From: Pedobacter sp. SYSU D00535
GTDB taxonomy: Bacteria; Bacteroidota; Bacteroidia; Sphingobacteriales; Sphingobacteriaceae
Assembly: GCF_017355855.1 (NCBI RefSeq)
Contig: NZ_JAFEWD010000002.1
Span: 434,001 to 498,000, forward strand
Length of the DNA stretch: 64,000 nucleotides
Direction of reading: 5' to 3'
Shown: piece by piece, positions 9,639 to 19,366 of the stretch
How the letters are laid out: every line of letters begins with the position of its first letter
Numbering within the stretch: the stretch's first letter is position 1
Position numbers and translations under genes: made by a program
The notes under the pieces: model-generated
Database searches by the model: none
Told to the model about the DNA's origin: nothing
What the model saw: only the letters and a program-made list of their open reading frames with translations

Positions 9639-12600
9639 TTGGCTCTATTTAAAGTTGTTTACTGTTTTTCCTGCTTATCGCAATTATGCAAAAAACGTTT
9701 TAGTGTTTTCTGCTGCATTTTCTTTTTGTTCTATTTTTCCTCAGCCTATTCTCAGACGATAACCGTTGGAAGTGTTGTAAACAGCGGTACATATGGTCAA
9801 AAAAGTAGTATTACCGTTCCTCTTAAGGTGGATGGCTGTTTCAAGCTGGACAACAAATTTGAGCTCTACCTGATTGATGCCAGCAATAACAGGCGTTTAA
9901 TCGGAAATTTTGAAAGTCATTTTGCTACATTCGTTAATGGAGTCATTCCCACCAATGCTGCAGCGGGAACCTATAAACTGGAAGTAAGATCTACCAATCC
10001 GGCACTGACGGTGCCGGTGACTGAGCAAATTACTATTGCCGCCCGCCCGGTTACTGAAATGAAAATAGGAGCTAGTCATTTATTGAAAGAGGACGTTTTC
10101 GGTTTTTGTACACAGAGTCCCAGCGGTAATAAACTGACCTTGGAAAACCAGACGCTGGGAAATGTGAGAGTGACCGGTACGCTGACTAATGATTACCAGG
10201 GTGGCCAGCAGTCGCTTGCGTTTCAAACCCGGTACTTAGAAATTTCTCCGGCTTTGGCTTACTATACCGCACATTTCACCACCGAATATACCGACGAGGG
10301 CCTAATCTCGACCCGAAGCTACGTAGTTCTGAACTCTACTTATAACTTAAATTTTGGAGATAACCAACAGGTAGACATCTGTACGCCTGATAAGCTGACT
10401 TTTCTAACGAGTTTGGATGTTATAAAAACTAACTATCCAGGAGTAGTTTATGAATTCAAGTGGGGAGATCAAAAAACTGAGCAAATAAGCCATTGCGAAC
10501 TTGTTTCCCAAAACGGAGCAATGGTGCACGAGTATGATGAGTCCAGTTGTGGTCTTTCGATCCCCCTTCCCGGGCAGGTAATTTTTAATGCGTATTTAGC
10601 ACGAGTCGATTTTCCGAGAAGTCAATATTGTTTCAATGATGTTCCTGCTTCAAAATTTATCCGAGTCTCTAAGCAGCCGATATCTCGATTCAATGGGCCT
10701 GATAAGGGTTGTGCAGGAGCCCCCATCACGTTTCAAAATATCTCAGAAGAAGGCTCTCTCTACAATTCCGTCGGCGCTGATTGTTCGGCTCCATCTACTT
10801 ACAAATGGTATGTAAAGGGACCCTCTGAAAGCCAGAAAACGCTCGTCAGCTTAGTGCAAGGTAAGCCAAGGGAGGAAGCAAATCTCGTTTACACTTTTCC
10901 AGCCCCTGGGATATATGAAGTGGAGTTGACAGCAGAAAATGCTTCCTGTGAACCTCACCCCCGGAAAACTACCATCTGCATCGTTGCAAAACCTGAGGCT
11001 GATTTCAGCTTTTCAAAGAGCGACAATTGCGCCACCGTTAATATCCAAACAACTAATACATCAGTAATCCCTGTCAATAGCTGTAGCCCTCAGACATATA
11101 AATGGGAGGTACTTCATAATGACCCGACCAAATTGCCTTATTCACCAGTATTCCTTGATGGCACTACATCTACTCAGCGAGATGTTAAACTGAGGATCCC
11201 AGATGCCGGAAACTACTTGCTCCGCCTTACGGTAAGCAATGGCCTGCCAGATGATGATGAGTGTTCAAAATCGGTGAAGGAGATGCCATTCACTGTATAC
11301 GGTCCAGTATCAGTTTCTTTTCCTGCCGACGATAAATCCTATTGCCGGGATTTACCTCAAATCATCGATTTTAGTACAGATCCCATTCATCGTCCTACGT
11401 ATACCGGTGTTCCCCTGAATAAGCTGGTGAAATGGGAGATCGCAGGCCCCGGCTATTCTTACGAGCAGAGCACCAGTGATGTAAGCGACTTTCCTATTGT
11501 TAAATTTAGTCAACCGGGTCGTTATACTATTAAGGTTACGTACAAGAGTGACTGTGGAGACATTCAAAGTGCTACCCAAACTATAGAATATTTGGCCCCT
11601 ATTGTAAGAAATGCTGGTCCGGATGAAACCATCTGTTTCTTTCCGAGACAAGCAGTTAATTCTTACCAGATGAGAGGGAACACGCCGGGGGCAGGTGAGA
11701 CTGGAAAGTGGTCTTTAGTTTCCGGTCCGAATATGCCTGGCTTTGCGAATGAAACCAATCCTCAAACCGAAGTTACAGGACTGCAGCCTGGTGTCTATAC
11801 GTTCAGGTGGACAATTAAAAATGCACTTTGTGAAGAATTTGACGAGGTTGTTATTACCGTTTCAGATCCTCCTGCAAAGCCCCTTATTTCCAATCCAGTT
11901 GTTTATTGCTTAAACGATGCGCCTATACCTTTAACAGCTATTGCTTTGCCGGGAAATAACCTCCTTTGGTATACCGATGCAGCGCTAACTACAGGTTCTG
12001 TAACCGCTCCGACTCCCTCTACTGCGGGTGCCGGACAAAAGGAATATTATGTCGTTCAGGTTACTCCTGCCGGTTGTCAAAGCGATACTGCAAAAATTAT
12101 AGTTAGAGTTTTGCCTGCCATTGCTAATAATACGTTGGGAGCCAAGGCCGCTGTCTGCTACGATGGGAATCCCGGGACTATTCAAACTGCTTCAGGTTTG
12201 ACGCTTGACGGTGGAACGGGAATTTTTACTTACCAATGGCAGGTGTGGGATGCAAATCAAAACGATTGGGTTGATATCACCGGCGCTAATGGCGCAGAAT
12301 ACGCTCCCGGGCTGATGAAGGTCTCGAAAAAGTTTAGAAGAATTGTTTTTAGTGGAAACTGTAGTAATCCATCAAATGAAATAACCATTAATGTTTACGA
12401 CAAGGTTGAGAACAAACTAAACATTCCGACACAAACAATTTGTGAAGGACTGACTCCAGCTAATTTGGATGCTGCTCCAGCAACCGGTGGAAATGGCGCT
12501 TTTGCATATCAATGGCAGCGGTCATCCGACGCAACGACCTTTGTTGACATACTTGGAGCTACAACAGAGGATTTTCAGCCTGGAGCCTTAACAAGCACAA

Positions 12601-15600
12601 CTTACTATCGCCGACTAGTAAGCAATGATTGTGCTAATCGCTTCTCTTCTACTGATATTGCTCAAGTGATAGTAAATAAGAACGCTCTCTCCGAATTTAC
12701 AGCAAGCAAAACTATTCAGTGTGCACCATTCAACATAACGGGAGCCAATATTATTACTAATCCTCATAATGATCGAAATGCTTCATTTACTTGGGAAGTA
12801 GACGGCGATATATTACCTTCCAACAGCTATCAGTTTCCTGGATATACTATCAACGATCCTGGGAAAACCGTAAAAATAAGACTTACTACCACCTCAAAAG
12901 CGGTTGGCTGTAATTCTAGTGTACAGGAGATGGACTTTAGCACCTATAACGATATAAACTACGCATCTTTTGATGCGGATAAAATTTCCGGCTGCGGTCC
13001 ATTGAAAGTTGAATTTACCAACATGTCTTCTCCCTTAACCGGTGTAAATTTTGAGTGGGACTTCGGAAATGGACAAACTTCTACAGCCGCACATCCTGGT
13101 GAAATTACCTTCCCACCTTCCCCTGACAATAACGATATCACTTACACAGTAAAACTCAGAGTTTTTACAGATTGTGATAGTAAAGTCTTTACCCGCGAAA
13201 TTACCGTAAAAGCTCCGCCGGTGGCTGTTTTTTCTCCGAACCTGACATCGGTATGCTCTTCTGATGCCATAAAATTCACCAATCAGTCCCGAGGCAGTGG
13301 CAATACTTATGTTTATGATTTCGGGGATAGCAGTGCTCCGGTAAGCAAGTCGGATAACTCAGAAGTCATTCACCAATATTTTGTTTCAGAGAAGACCACC
13401 TTTACAGTAAGGTTGACGGCGACAAACTCTTGTGGCACAGATACCAAAACTTACGATATCGTCGTGTTCCCAAATGATGTAGTAGCCGAAATGGTGGTTA
13501 ATGGAAATCAGTTGACAGGATGTGCTCCTTTCACGGTAAGGTTTGATAATAACTCAACCGGAGCCACTACGTTTGAGTGGAACTTCGGCGATGGCAATAC
13601 CCGAACCACGATTGGCCCCCCTACCAGTTTAACGCATACATTTAATAGTCCCGGGAAATATATTGTAACCCTGAAAGCGATTAACGGTTGCGCTGTAAAA
13701 CATACTACAGAAGAAATTGAGGTTTACGAAGCCGCTACTGCTGCTTTTACGACCTCAAAGGAAGTTTTTTGTGAGAAGGAACTCATACAGTTCACTAATA
13801 CCTCGGGTCTTAGCAGTACTTTGAATGCAAGTTCATCCTACCTTTGGGACTTCGGGAATGGCGCCATCAGTACTCAAACACATCCTGCGTATGCATTTAC
13901 CTCAGGCGGAACCTACCGCGTTAAATTAACTGTTACCACTAGTTTTGATGACGGGTCGAGCTGCAGCAAAATCTTTGAAAAGAACCTGGAAATTATTCCG
14001 CTTCCGGTAGTAAATTTCACATCCAATATTTCTGCTTTAAACTGCGCCCCTTTCGAGCTGGATGTGCGCTCGACCAGTACGGGAGCTTTTAATGTAGATT
14101 GGAATTTCGGCGATCCGACTTCCTCAGATAATTCCGAAATTGGGACTAACGCGAAGCATGTCTATAACACTCCAGGGACTTACTGGGTAACTTTGAACGC
14201 TTATAACAGTTTGGGCTGTGCCGAAACAAAGCGAGTTCAATTTACAGTAATTGCTTCACCGATTGCAGACTTCGAAGGGGGAGATGTTACAATTTGTGAG
14301 ACATCGAAGCAGATTACCTTTAAAAACACCACCACGTATGTTGGCAGTGATGCTTACAACTGTAAGTGGTATGTAAATGGTGTTTTGTATTCAACCAGCA
14401 AGGGAAACTTTACCCACTTCTTTTCCGTTAACAGCAATCTTACTTTGCCTTCCAGGTTTATTGTAACCCTTGAAGCAACAAGTGCCTTAGGTTGTACAAC
14501 ACGGTCAAGCCAGTTTGTTCAATTTAATCCTATCCCTGTTCCGGTATTTTCTGTAGCAGAAGTGATAGGGTGCCCTCCTTTCAAGCCAACCATTACGAAC
14601 AGCTCTATCAATGCTGATTCTTACGAGTGGTATTTAGACGGTACAATCGTATCTACGGACGCCATACCCATGATTACACTAACGGAGCCCGACAAAATTT
14701 ACAAATTGAAGCTGGTGGCGAAGAACCAATATGGATGTGAGCGAACGTCGTCCGAGCAAACCCTGCGTACTTTCCCTATTCCAGCTCCGGTATTTGAGTT
14801 GGAAAAAAAGGTGAGTTGTAATGGAAGGTTGATTCTGGCTTTCAAAAGTCTTGACTTAGGAGGTGCTACAGGCCATATCTGGGATTTTGGTGATGGCAGT
14901 CCACTTTCAACCGCAGTGAAGCCGGTTAAAGATTATTCGGTCCCTGGCAAGTATAAATTAAGATTAATTGCAACGATAGGCAGCTGCTCGAGGGTGTTTG
15001 AAGAGGAAGTGGTAGTTACCCGGCCACTTCAGCCGCTCGGCGTTGCAAGTCCTACAAATGGTTGCAAGACCCTCACTGTTCAATTTGGAAGTACAAGCTT
15101 AAATGCTTCACGAGTGGTATGGGATTTTGGCGATGGGACCTACCTAGAGTCCTGGAACCCGGTCAAGACTTACACTTACCATAAATCTCCTTACATCGTC
15201 AAGATGACAGCTTACGGAGAAAGTGGTTGCGATAGCACGATCGTAGTAGATACCATCGTTGTCAATCCTCCTCCTAAAGCGAAGTTTATTGTGTCTCCAG
15301 GCAATGTTATCAAGATTCCGAACTTTACTTTCGCCTTTGAAGAAAAGTGCGAGGGAGCAATTAAGTGGAGTTGGGATTTTGGGGATCATACTCCTTTTTC
15401 GAAGGACCAAAATCCTACGCACACCTATAAGGATATTGGTACGTATGAAGTTAAATTGCGGGCGACTAACAAAAATGGGTGTGATTCCGTATATGTGGAT
15501 TATGTGACAGTGGAAAATGTTCCCGGTTACTTGTATGTTCCAAATGCCTTCGAACCCGGAAACGCGAATACTAAGGTTAAGTATTTCAAACCCGAAGGGG

Positions 15601-15848
15601 GGGCAATCGTGAAGTATGAGGTAAAGATCTTCAACCGTTGGGGCAAATTACTTTGGAGCTCTACAAAACTAGATGAAAACGGGGCGCCGGCAGAAGGTTG
15701 GGATGGAACAGAAAATGGAGTTCCGGTGCCGCAGGGAGTTTATATATGGGATATTACCGCTCAGTTTCTTGACGGAACCGAGTGGAAGGGAATGAAATAT
15801 GAAAATAGCGCACAGCGGAAAAGTGGCCCTGTCCATCTGATACGATAA
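9639..15848 (+). CDS. Giant PKD-repeat surface protein with type IX C-terminal domain
   Basis: A 2069-residue secreted protein. A signal peptide ends near residue 39 (FFLFYFSSAYSQ). At least eight PKD-type cores with W-[DN]-F-G-[DN] or similar lie near residues 1141, 1227, 1314, 1403, 1488, 1748, 1828 and 1912, after Ig-like repeats around 830–1010 and more divergent Cys-containing beta repeats in the N-terminal half. The last ~105 residues (YLYVPNAFEPGN, FNRWG, WDGTENG, GVYIW) form the gliding-motility-associated C-terminal domain, the type B T9SS sorting signal. The best in-frame start is TTG 9639; no upstream ATG fits. A cell-surface adhesin or SprB-like role is inferred. Confidence 0.9.
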   Translation: MALFKVVYCFSCLSQLCKKRFSVFCCIFFLFYFSSAYSQTITVGSVVNSGTYGQKSSITVPLKVDGCFKLDNKFELYLIDASNNRRLIGNFESHFATFVNGVIPTNAAAGTYKLEVRSTNPALTVPVTEQITIAARPVTEMKIGASHLLKEDVFGFCTQSPSGNKLTLENQTLGNVRVTGTLTNDYQGGQQSLAFQTRYLEISPALAYYTAHFTTEYTDEGLISTRSYVVLNSTYNLNFGDNQQVDICTPDKLTFLTSLDVIKTNYPGVVYEFKWGDQKTEQISHCELVSQNGAMVHEYDESSCGLSIPLPGQVIFNAYLARVDFPRSQYCFNDVPASKFIRVSKQPISRFNGPDKGCAGAPITFQNISEEGSLYNSVGADCSAPSTYKWYVKGPSESQKTLVSLVQGKPREEANLVYTFPAPGIYEVELTAENASCEPHPRKTTICIVAKPEADFSFSKSDNCATVNIQTTNTSVIPVNSCSPQTYKWEVLHNDPTKLPYSPVFLDGTTSTQRDVKLRIPDAGNYLLRLTVSNGLPDDDECSKSVKEMPFTVYGPVSVSFPADDKSYCRDLPQIIDFSTDPIHRPTYTGVPLNKLVKWEIAGPGYSYEQSTSDVSDFPIVKFSQPGRYTIKVTYKSDCGDIQSATQTIEYLAPIVRNAGPDETICFFPRQAVNSYQMRGNTPGAGETGKWSLVSGPNMPGFANETNPQTEVTGLQPGVYTFRWTIKNALCEEFDEVVITVSDPPAKPLISNPVVYCLNDAPIPLTAIALPGNNLLWYTDAALTTGSVTAPTPSTAGAGQKEYYVVQVTPAGCQSDTAKIIVRVLPAIANNTLGAKAAVCYDGNPGTIQTASGLTLDGGTGIFTYQWQVWDANQNDWVDITGANGAEYAPGLMKVSKKFRRIVFSGNCSNPSNEITINVYDKVENKLNIPTQTICEGLTPANLDAAPATGGNGAFAYQWQRSSDATTFVDILGATTEDFQPGALTSTTYYRRLVSNDCANRFSSTDIAQVIVNKNALSEFTASKTIQCAPFNITGANIITNPHNDRNASFTWEVDGDILPSNSYQFPGYTINDPGKTVKIRLTTTSKAVGCNSSVQEMDFSTYNDINYASFDADKISGCGPLKVEFTNMSSPLTGVNFEWDFGNGQTSTAAHPGEITFPPSPDNNDITYTVKLRVFTDCDSKVFTREITVKAPPVAVFSPNLTSVCSSDAIKFTNQSRGSGNTYVYDFGDSSAPVSKSDNSEVIHQYFVSEKTTFTVRLTATNSCGTDTKTYDIVVFPNDVVAEMVVNGNQLTGCAPFTVRFDNNSTGATTFEWNFGDGNTRTTIGPPTSLTHTFNSPGKYIVTLKAINGCAVKHTTEEIEVYEAATAAFTTSKEVFCEKELIQFTNTSGLSSTLNASSSYLWDFGNGAISTQTHPAYAFTSGGTYRVKLTVTTSFDDGSSCSKIFEKNLEIIPLPVVNFTSNISALNCAPFELDVRSTSTGAFNVDWNFGDPTSSDNSEIGTNAKHVYNTPGTYWVTLNAYNSLGCAETKRVQFTVIASPIADFEGGDVTICETSKQITFKNTTTYVGSDAYNCKWYVNGVLYSTSKGNFTHFFSVNSNLTLPSRFIVTLEATSALGCTTRSSQFVQFNPIPVPVFSVAEVIGCPPFKPTITNSSINADSYEWYLDGTIVSTDAIPMITLTEPDKIYKLKLVAKNQYGCERTSSEQTLRTFPIPAPVFELEKKVSCNGRLILAFKSLDLGGATGHIWDFGDGSPLSTAVKPVKDYSVPGKYKLRLIATIGSCSRVFEEEVVVTRPLQPLGVASPTNGCKTLTVQFGSTSLNASRVVWDFGDGTYLESWNPVKTYTYHKSPYIVKMTAYGESGCDSTIVVDTIVVNPPPKAKFIVSPGNVIKIPNFTFAFEEKCEGAIKWSWDFGDHTPFSKDQNPTHTYKDIGTYEVKLRATNKNGCDSVYVDYVTVENVPGYLYVPNAFEPGNANTKVKYFKPEGGAIVKYEVKIFNRWGKLLWSSTKLDENGAPAEGWDGTENGVPVPQGVYIWDITAQFLDGTEWKGMKYENSAQRKSGPVHLIR

Positions 15849-15849
15849 A

Positions 15850-16863
15850 ATGAAAGTACATCTGCTTGTTGTATTCTTTATGTTTATGTCGGCCATCGGG
15901 CTTGCCCAGGACCCGATCTATTCGCAATTTTACAGTGCGCCAAATTATCTTAACCCCGCGCTTAACGGACAATTTGAAGGGGATCTTCGACTTAACTTTA
16001 TCCATCGCACGCAGTGGACGAATATTCCGGGCCCGCTGAATTATTACTCATTCTCTGTCGACTATAGCGTACCCAGCTTTGGTGGTGGTTTTGGACTGAT
16101 GGTAAATAGAAGCAGTGAAGGGACCGCCTATCTAAAAAAAACTAGTCTTTCGGGAATCTACTCTTACAGCGTCAGCTTTGAGAATGCAGTGCTTTCCTTT
16201 GGCCTGATCGGGGGACTGATCAATCGGAAAATTGACTATGACAAGCTGGTCTTCGGAGATCAACTAAATAAAGACGGGATCATCCCTGGTGGAGAAACCA
16301 ATGCTTCGCTTCCTGCTTTTAATAGTAAATTTTACTTCGATGCCGGAGCAGGTTTGAACCTGGTGTTAGGCAACCTCATGGTTGGGGGAGCCGCACAACA
16401 TTTGAATAAGCCTGACGAATCTTTTACCGGATCCAAGGCACTGCTAGATATGCGTTATAACGGCCACCTTAGCTACCGCTGGGCTCTTGATTACTATGAT
16501 GAAGAGAACAGTCCGCTTTTGATTCCTTCTGTTCTTTATTATCAACATGGCCAGTTCAGGTCGGTAAGTGCGGGCATGCAATATAAGTTTCGCCGGGCCA
16601 ATGTGGGCGTATGGTTTAGGGGAGAAGGGAAACAGAGCGATGCGATAGTCATTTCGCTTTTGTTCGACCTGTTCAATAGAAGAGATTACTATGATAAAGT
16701 AAGGGTAGGGCTAAGCCATGATGCTACTACGTCTAACCTGAATTATGGAAAAACGGCGGGAAGTACAGAAGGCTCTATTACTTGGGAAACTACTTTTCCG
16801 GGACGGAACGGAGGAGGCGAGGATAGATACCACTATGGAAAGCGCTGCTACGACTTCTATTGA
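15850..16863 (+). CDS. PorP/SprF family type IX secretion outer-membrane protein
   Basis: A 337-residue protein with a signal peptide (to about residue 20) and the hallmark start of the mature protein, QDPIYSQFYSAPNYLNPALNG. The rest alternates beta-strands of an outer-membrane barrel. PorP/SprF proteins are needed for export or surface attachment of T9SS cargo with type B C-terminal domains; SprF for SprB is the known example. The start lies one base after the stop of the giant PKD protein, so the two form a tight cargo–partner operon. Confidence 0.93.
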   Translation: MKVHLLVVFFMFMSAIGLAQDPIYSQFYSAPNYLNPALNGQFEGDLRLNFIHRTQWTNIPGPLNYYSFSVDYSVPSFGGGFGLMVNRSSEGTAYLKKTSLSGIYSYSVSFENAVLSFGLIGGLINRKIDYDKLVFGDQLNKDGIIPGGETNASLPAFNSKFYFDAGAGLNLVLGNLMVGGAAQHLNKPDESFTGSKALLDMRYNGHLSYRWALDYYDEENSPLLIPSVLYYQHGQFRSVSAGMQYKFRRANVGVWFRGEGKQSDAIVISLLFDLFNRRDYYDKVRVGLSHDATTSNLNYGKTAGSTEGSITWETTFPGRNGGGEDRYHYGKRCYDFY

Positions 16864-16886
16864 TCGCGGTTATTGTACAACCGCGA
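16864..16886. terminator. Convergent hairpin overlapping a stop codon
   Basis: A perfect 8-bp stem TCGCGGTT/AACCGCGA with loop ATTGTAC lies between the PorP/SprF gene and the convergent ferritin-like gene. The stem contains the last codons and stop of the minus-strand gene. No long T-run follows, so termination is plausible but not certain. Confidence 0.5.
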
Positions 16887-17496
16887 CCTTTGCAAGCTCC
16901 GCTTCCAGAGCCTGAACCCAATCGTTAAATAGCTCTGTTTCTATTTCTACTGCCTGTTGTGCATGTTGCTCCCAGTCTTCAGAGAATGATTTCAATTGGG
17001 CGATCATCTCTTCCAGATGGCCCTCTTCCTCCATAATGATTGATTTAACATTTACCTTGCTCTTTTCAGAATCCAAAGCAGCTTGATAAATCGGGTAAAG
17101 TTCGTCTGCCCGTACTTCGATGGCATAGGTAACTAATAGGTAAGCCCCAAATCGCAGCTCTGGGCCAGTCAAATTGAGCGTGCATTTCAGATATCTACAT
17201 ACATTTACGTCTAACTTATTCAAGTAGAGTCGGCTTTCCACCGGTGCAACGAGGTATTCGTCTGCGTATGTGCTAAATCCTTCTTCCGCTATTTTACCAA
17301 TTTGTTTTTTTAGGTAGTAGGCGTGGCGATGCTCTTCAGCCGCATGCTTGAGCACAATTAATGTTACGTCAGTCTTATGTTCGCAGGCAGAAATCTTTCT
17401 CGCACCGGTATTCTCCATCAAGGATAGGGTATTCAGCCATTTGCAGTGAATTTCGGGGCTCCTGACAATCTGATCAAGTAGTTGTTGTAGTTTCAT
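16870..17496 (-). CDS. Ferritin-like di-iron protein
   Basis: A 208-residue all-helical protein with the ferritin-like carboxylate pattern: Glu28, an ExxH at 55–58 (inside AEEHRH), Glu127, and a second ExxH at 157–160 (inside MEEEGH). This spacing is that of a four-helix bundle binding two metals. It lacks a rubredoxin domain, so it is not a classic rubrerythrin, and its substrate is unknown. A minus-strand TATATTTG box (17513–17520) lies 17 bases upstream. A role in iron or oxidative stress or in a hydroxylase-type reaction is inferred from the fold only. Confidence 0.7.
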   Translation of the reverse strand: MKLQQLLDQIVRSPEIHCKWLNTLSLMENTGARKISACEHKTDVTLIVLKHAAEEHRHAYYLKKQIGKIAEEGFSTYADEYLVAPVESRLYLNKLDVNVCRYLKCTLNLTGPELRFGAYLLVTYAIEVRADELYPIYQAALDSEKSKVNVKSIIMEEEGHLEEMIAQLKSFSEDWEQHAQQAVEIETELFNDWVQALEAELAKVAVVQ

Positions 17497-17512
17497 AATA
17501 CCAAAATTGAGG

Positions 17513-17520
17513 CAAATATA
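17513..17520 (-). promoter_or_regulatory. Possible -7 element of the ferritin-like gene
   Basis: On the minus strand the bases read TATATTTG, an exact TAnnTTTG box, 17 bases before the start codon. No convincing TTG -33 element is found at the usual spacing. Confidence 0.45.
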
Positions 17521-17745
17521 TTTTTTAGGTTCAACAGCGCTGCGAAAAATATGAATTAATTAAATTTCTTTATATTTAAACACGCTCCCATCCATTTGTA
17601 CTGCGGCCCCACGGTCGACTTTTTAAAAGATTTTGAAACTATATAAAACGCTTTTCGTTTTAATGAAAATTTAATAGGCAAATGTTTTATTTTTTGCTAT
17701 AATTGCAATGCAGTTGTCCTATTGTTAAACTCAACCAAATCGCGT

Positions 17746-18258
17746 ATGATTTCAGTTCTACTTAATAATGTTACTGGATCCTTCAAGCAAATTTTTAAGT
17801 CTCGTTCGGAAAAGCAAGTTACTTCAGGTTCTGTAGGAAAAGGCTATAAGGAAGAGGGCTTTAATCTGAAGTCTGCATCTTTTCTGATAGTAGACGATGA
17901 TGCCTTTGCCAAGTTTGTTTTTGCCAAATACGTGGAGCGTTGGAACGGTAAAGTTGAAATTGCGAACTCAGGAGCAGAAGCAATTGAGCGGTTGAAATCT
18001 AAAAAATACGACGTCGTTCTGATGGATATAGAGATGCCCGGAATGGATGGTATCGAGGCGACCAAGCAAATCAGACAGCTGGAAGGCATATATTATCAAA
18101 AAGTTCCTGTCCTTGCAGTAACGTCACTGTCGCCAGAAGTGATGAAGGCTAAACTGGCAGCTGCAGGAATGGACGATTGTATTTCCAAAGAAATTCCTCC
18201 AGCAGAGCTTTATACTCGTTTGACTTACTTTTTAAGTCGTAGTAAAAACATTTACTGA
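17746..18258 (+). CDS. Orphan response regulator (single REC domain)
   Basis: A 170-residue protein: a Lys/Ser-rich N-terminal extension of about 40 residues, then a CheY-like receiver. The acidic pair is in LIVDDDAF, the phospho-acceptor Asp in VVLMDIEMPGMDG, and the conserved Lys in ISKE, where the usual Pro after Lys is replaced by Glu. There is no output domain. REC domains of this form usually come from hybrid kinases or act as phosphorelay shuttles. No kinase gene is adjacent. ATG 17746 is preferred to the TTG at 17722. Confidence 0.88.
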   Translation: MISVLLNNVTGSFKQIFKSRSEKQVTSGSVGKGYKEEGFNLKSASFLIVDDDAFAKFVFAKYVERWNGKVEIANSGAEAIERLKSKKYDVVLMDIEMPGMDGIEATKQIRQLEGIYYQKVPVLAVTSLSPEVMKAKLAAAGMDDCISKEIPPAELYTRLTYFLSRSKNIY

Positions 18259-18328
18259 TTTTAGAAAAGGGGATAAAAATCAGGGCTAATATTTGGCATT
18301 TGTCAAATATTATGCTATTTTCATTAGC

Positions 18329-19153
18329 ATGTCTTTGTTTGTGGCTTCTTTAAACTCTGGTAGTAATGGCAACTGCTATTATGTAGGAAATGAAAAAGAA
18401 GCAGTGTTGATTGATGCCGGTATCTCCTGTAGGGAAATTGAGAAAAGGATGAAAAGGCTTGGACTCGACCTAAAAAAGGTAAAGGCCGTTTTTATCTCTC
18501 ATGAACATAGTGATCATATAAAGGGGCTCACTACACTTTCGAGGAAATACGCACTTCCTGTATATATCACTTCTAATACATATCGTAATTCCGGATTGCA
18601 ACTAGAATCGAGTGTAGTAGCTGGATTTAAGGCACACCTTGCCATATCTGTTGGCAGTTTATCGGTCCTTGCTTTTCCCAAATTTCACGACGCCTCTGAT
18701 CCTCATAGTTTCATAGTTACCTGCAGCGGGGTAAAAATTGGTGTTTTTACCGATATTGGAACTGTCTGCGAACAAGTGAGGTTGCATTTTCAGCAGTGTG
18801 ACGCAGTGTTTCTAGAAGCAAACTATTGCAGCAAGTTATTAAGCGAAGGCTCCTACCCTTATTTTCTTAAACGAAGAATAACCGGAGGAAACGGGCACCT
18901 TTCTAATGACCAAGCTCTTGAACTGTTCTTGCAATACCGGACACCCAGGTTGACTCACTTGTTTTTGTCGCACCTTTCAAAAGATAACAACTGCCCCAAG
19001 CTTGTAGAAAACCTCTTCAGCAGCCAGTGCCCGGAGGTTAAAGTTGTGGTAGCGTCTCGCTATGAGGAGACAGAGGTTTTTTGCATCGGTGCTGGTGCGA
19101 CAAGTTCTTACAGGATACCTGACAAGGAAGTTTTCCAGTATACCTTATTTTAA
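18329..19153 (+). CDS. MBL-fold metallo-hydrolase (YycJ/WalJ-like)
   Basis: A 274-residue cytoplasmic beta-lactamase-fold hydrolase. It opens with FVASLNSGSNGNCYYV, typical of the YycJ group, has the zinc motif HEHSDH at 58–63, a later Asp/His region (FPKFHDASDPHSF), and LFLSHLSKDN near the C-terminus. YycJ/WalJ is linked to DNA repair and cell-wall coordination in Firmicutes; in Bacteroidota the role is untested. ATG 18329 is chosen because it gives the family N-terminus; the TTG at 18293 adds twelve unlikely residues. Confidence 0.9.
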   Translation: MSLFVASLNSGSNGNCYYVGNEKEAVLIDAGISCREIEKRMKRLGLDLKKVKAVFISHEHSDHIKGLTTLSRKYALPVYITSNTYRNSGLQLESSVVAGFKAHLAISVGSLSVLAFPKFHDASDPHSFIVTCSGVKIGVFTDIGTVCEQVRLHFQQCDAVFLEANYCSKLLSEGSYPYFLKRRITGGNGHLSNDQALELFLQYRTPRLTHLFLSHLSKDNNCPKLVENLFSSQCPEVKVVVASRYEETEVFCIGAGATSSYRIPDKEVFQYTLF

Positions 19154-19366
19154 CCATTCAAATTCGGCTGGTTGTTGCAACAGCGTACTCCCGCGATCAA
19201 TTTTTCAATTAAAGTATAGAAGCAGTTTTTGATATAGGACTAGCCAGAGCACAGTGGTCGTTAAAATCAAGTCTGTAACCCATTTTGTTCTAACTTTCTC
19301 TCATTTCGTAGATGCTTTAATTTAGTTCCGAGATAAACCAAGTTCCGGCCTTGCCGTTATTAGTCA

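Noticed and set aside
9897-13141. Open frames on the minus strand inside the PKD gene.
   Set aside because: They are shadows of the repetitive coding sequence and show no family pattern or start signals.
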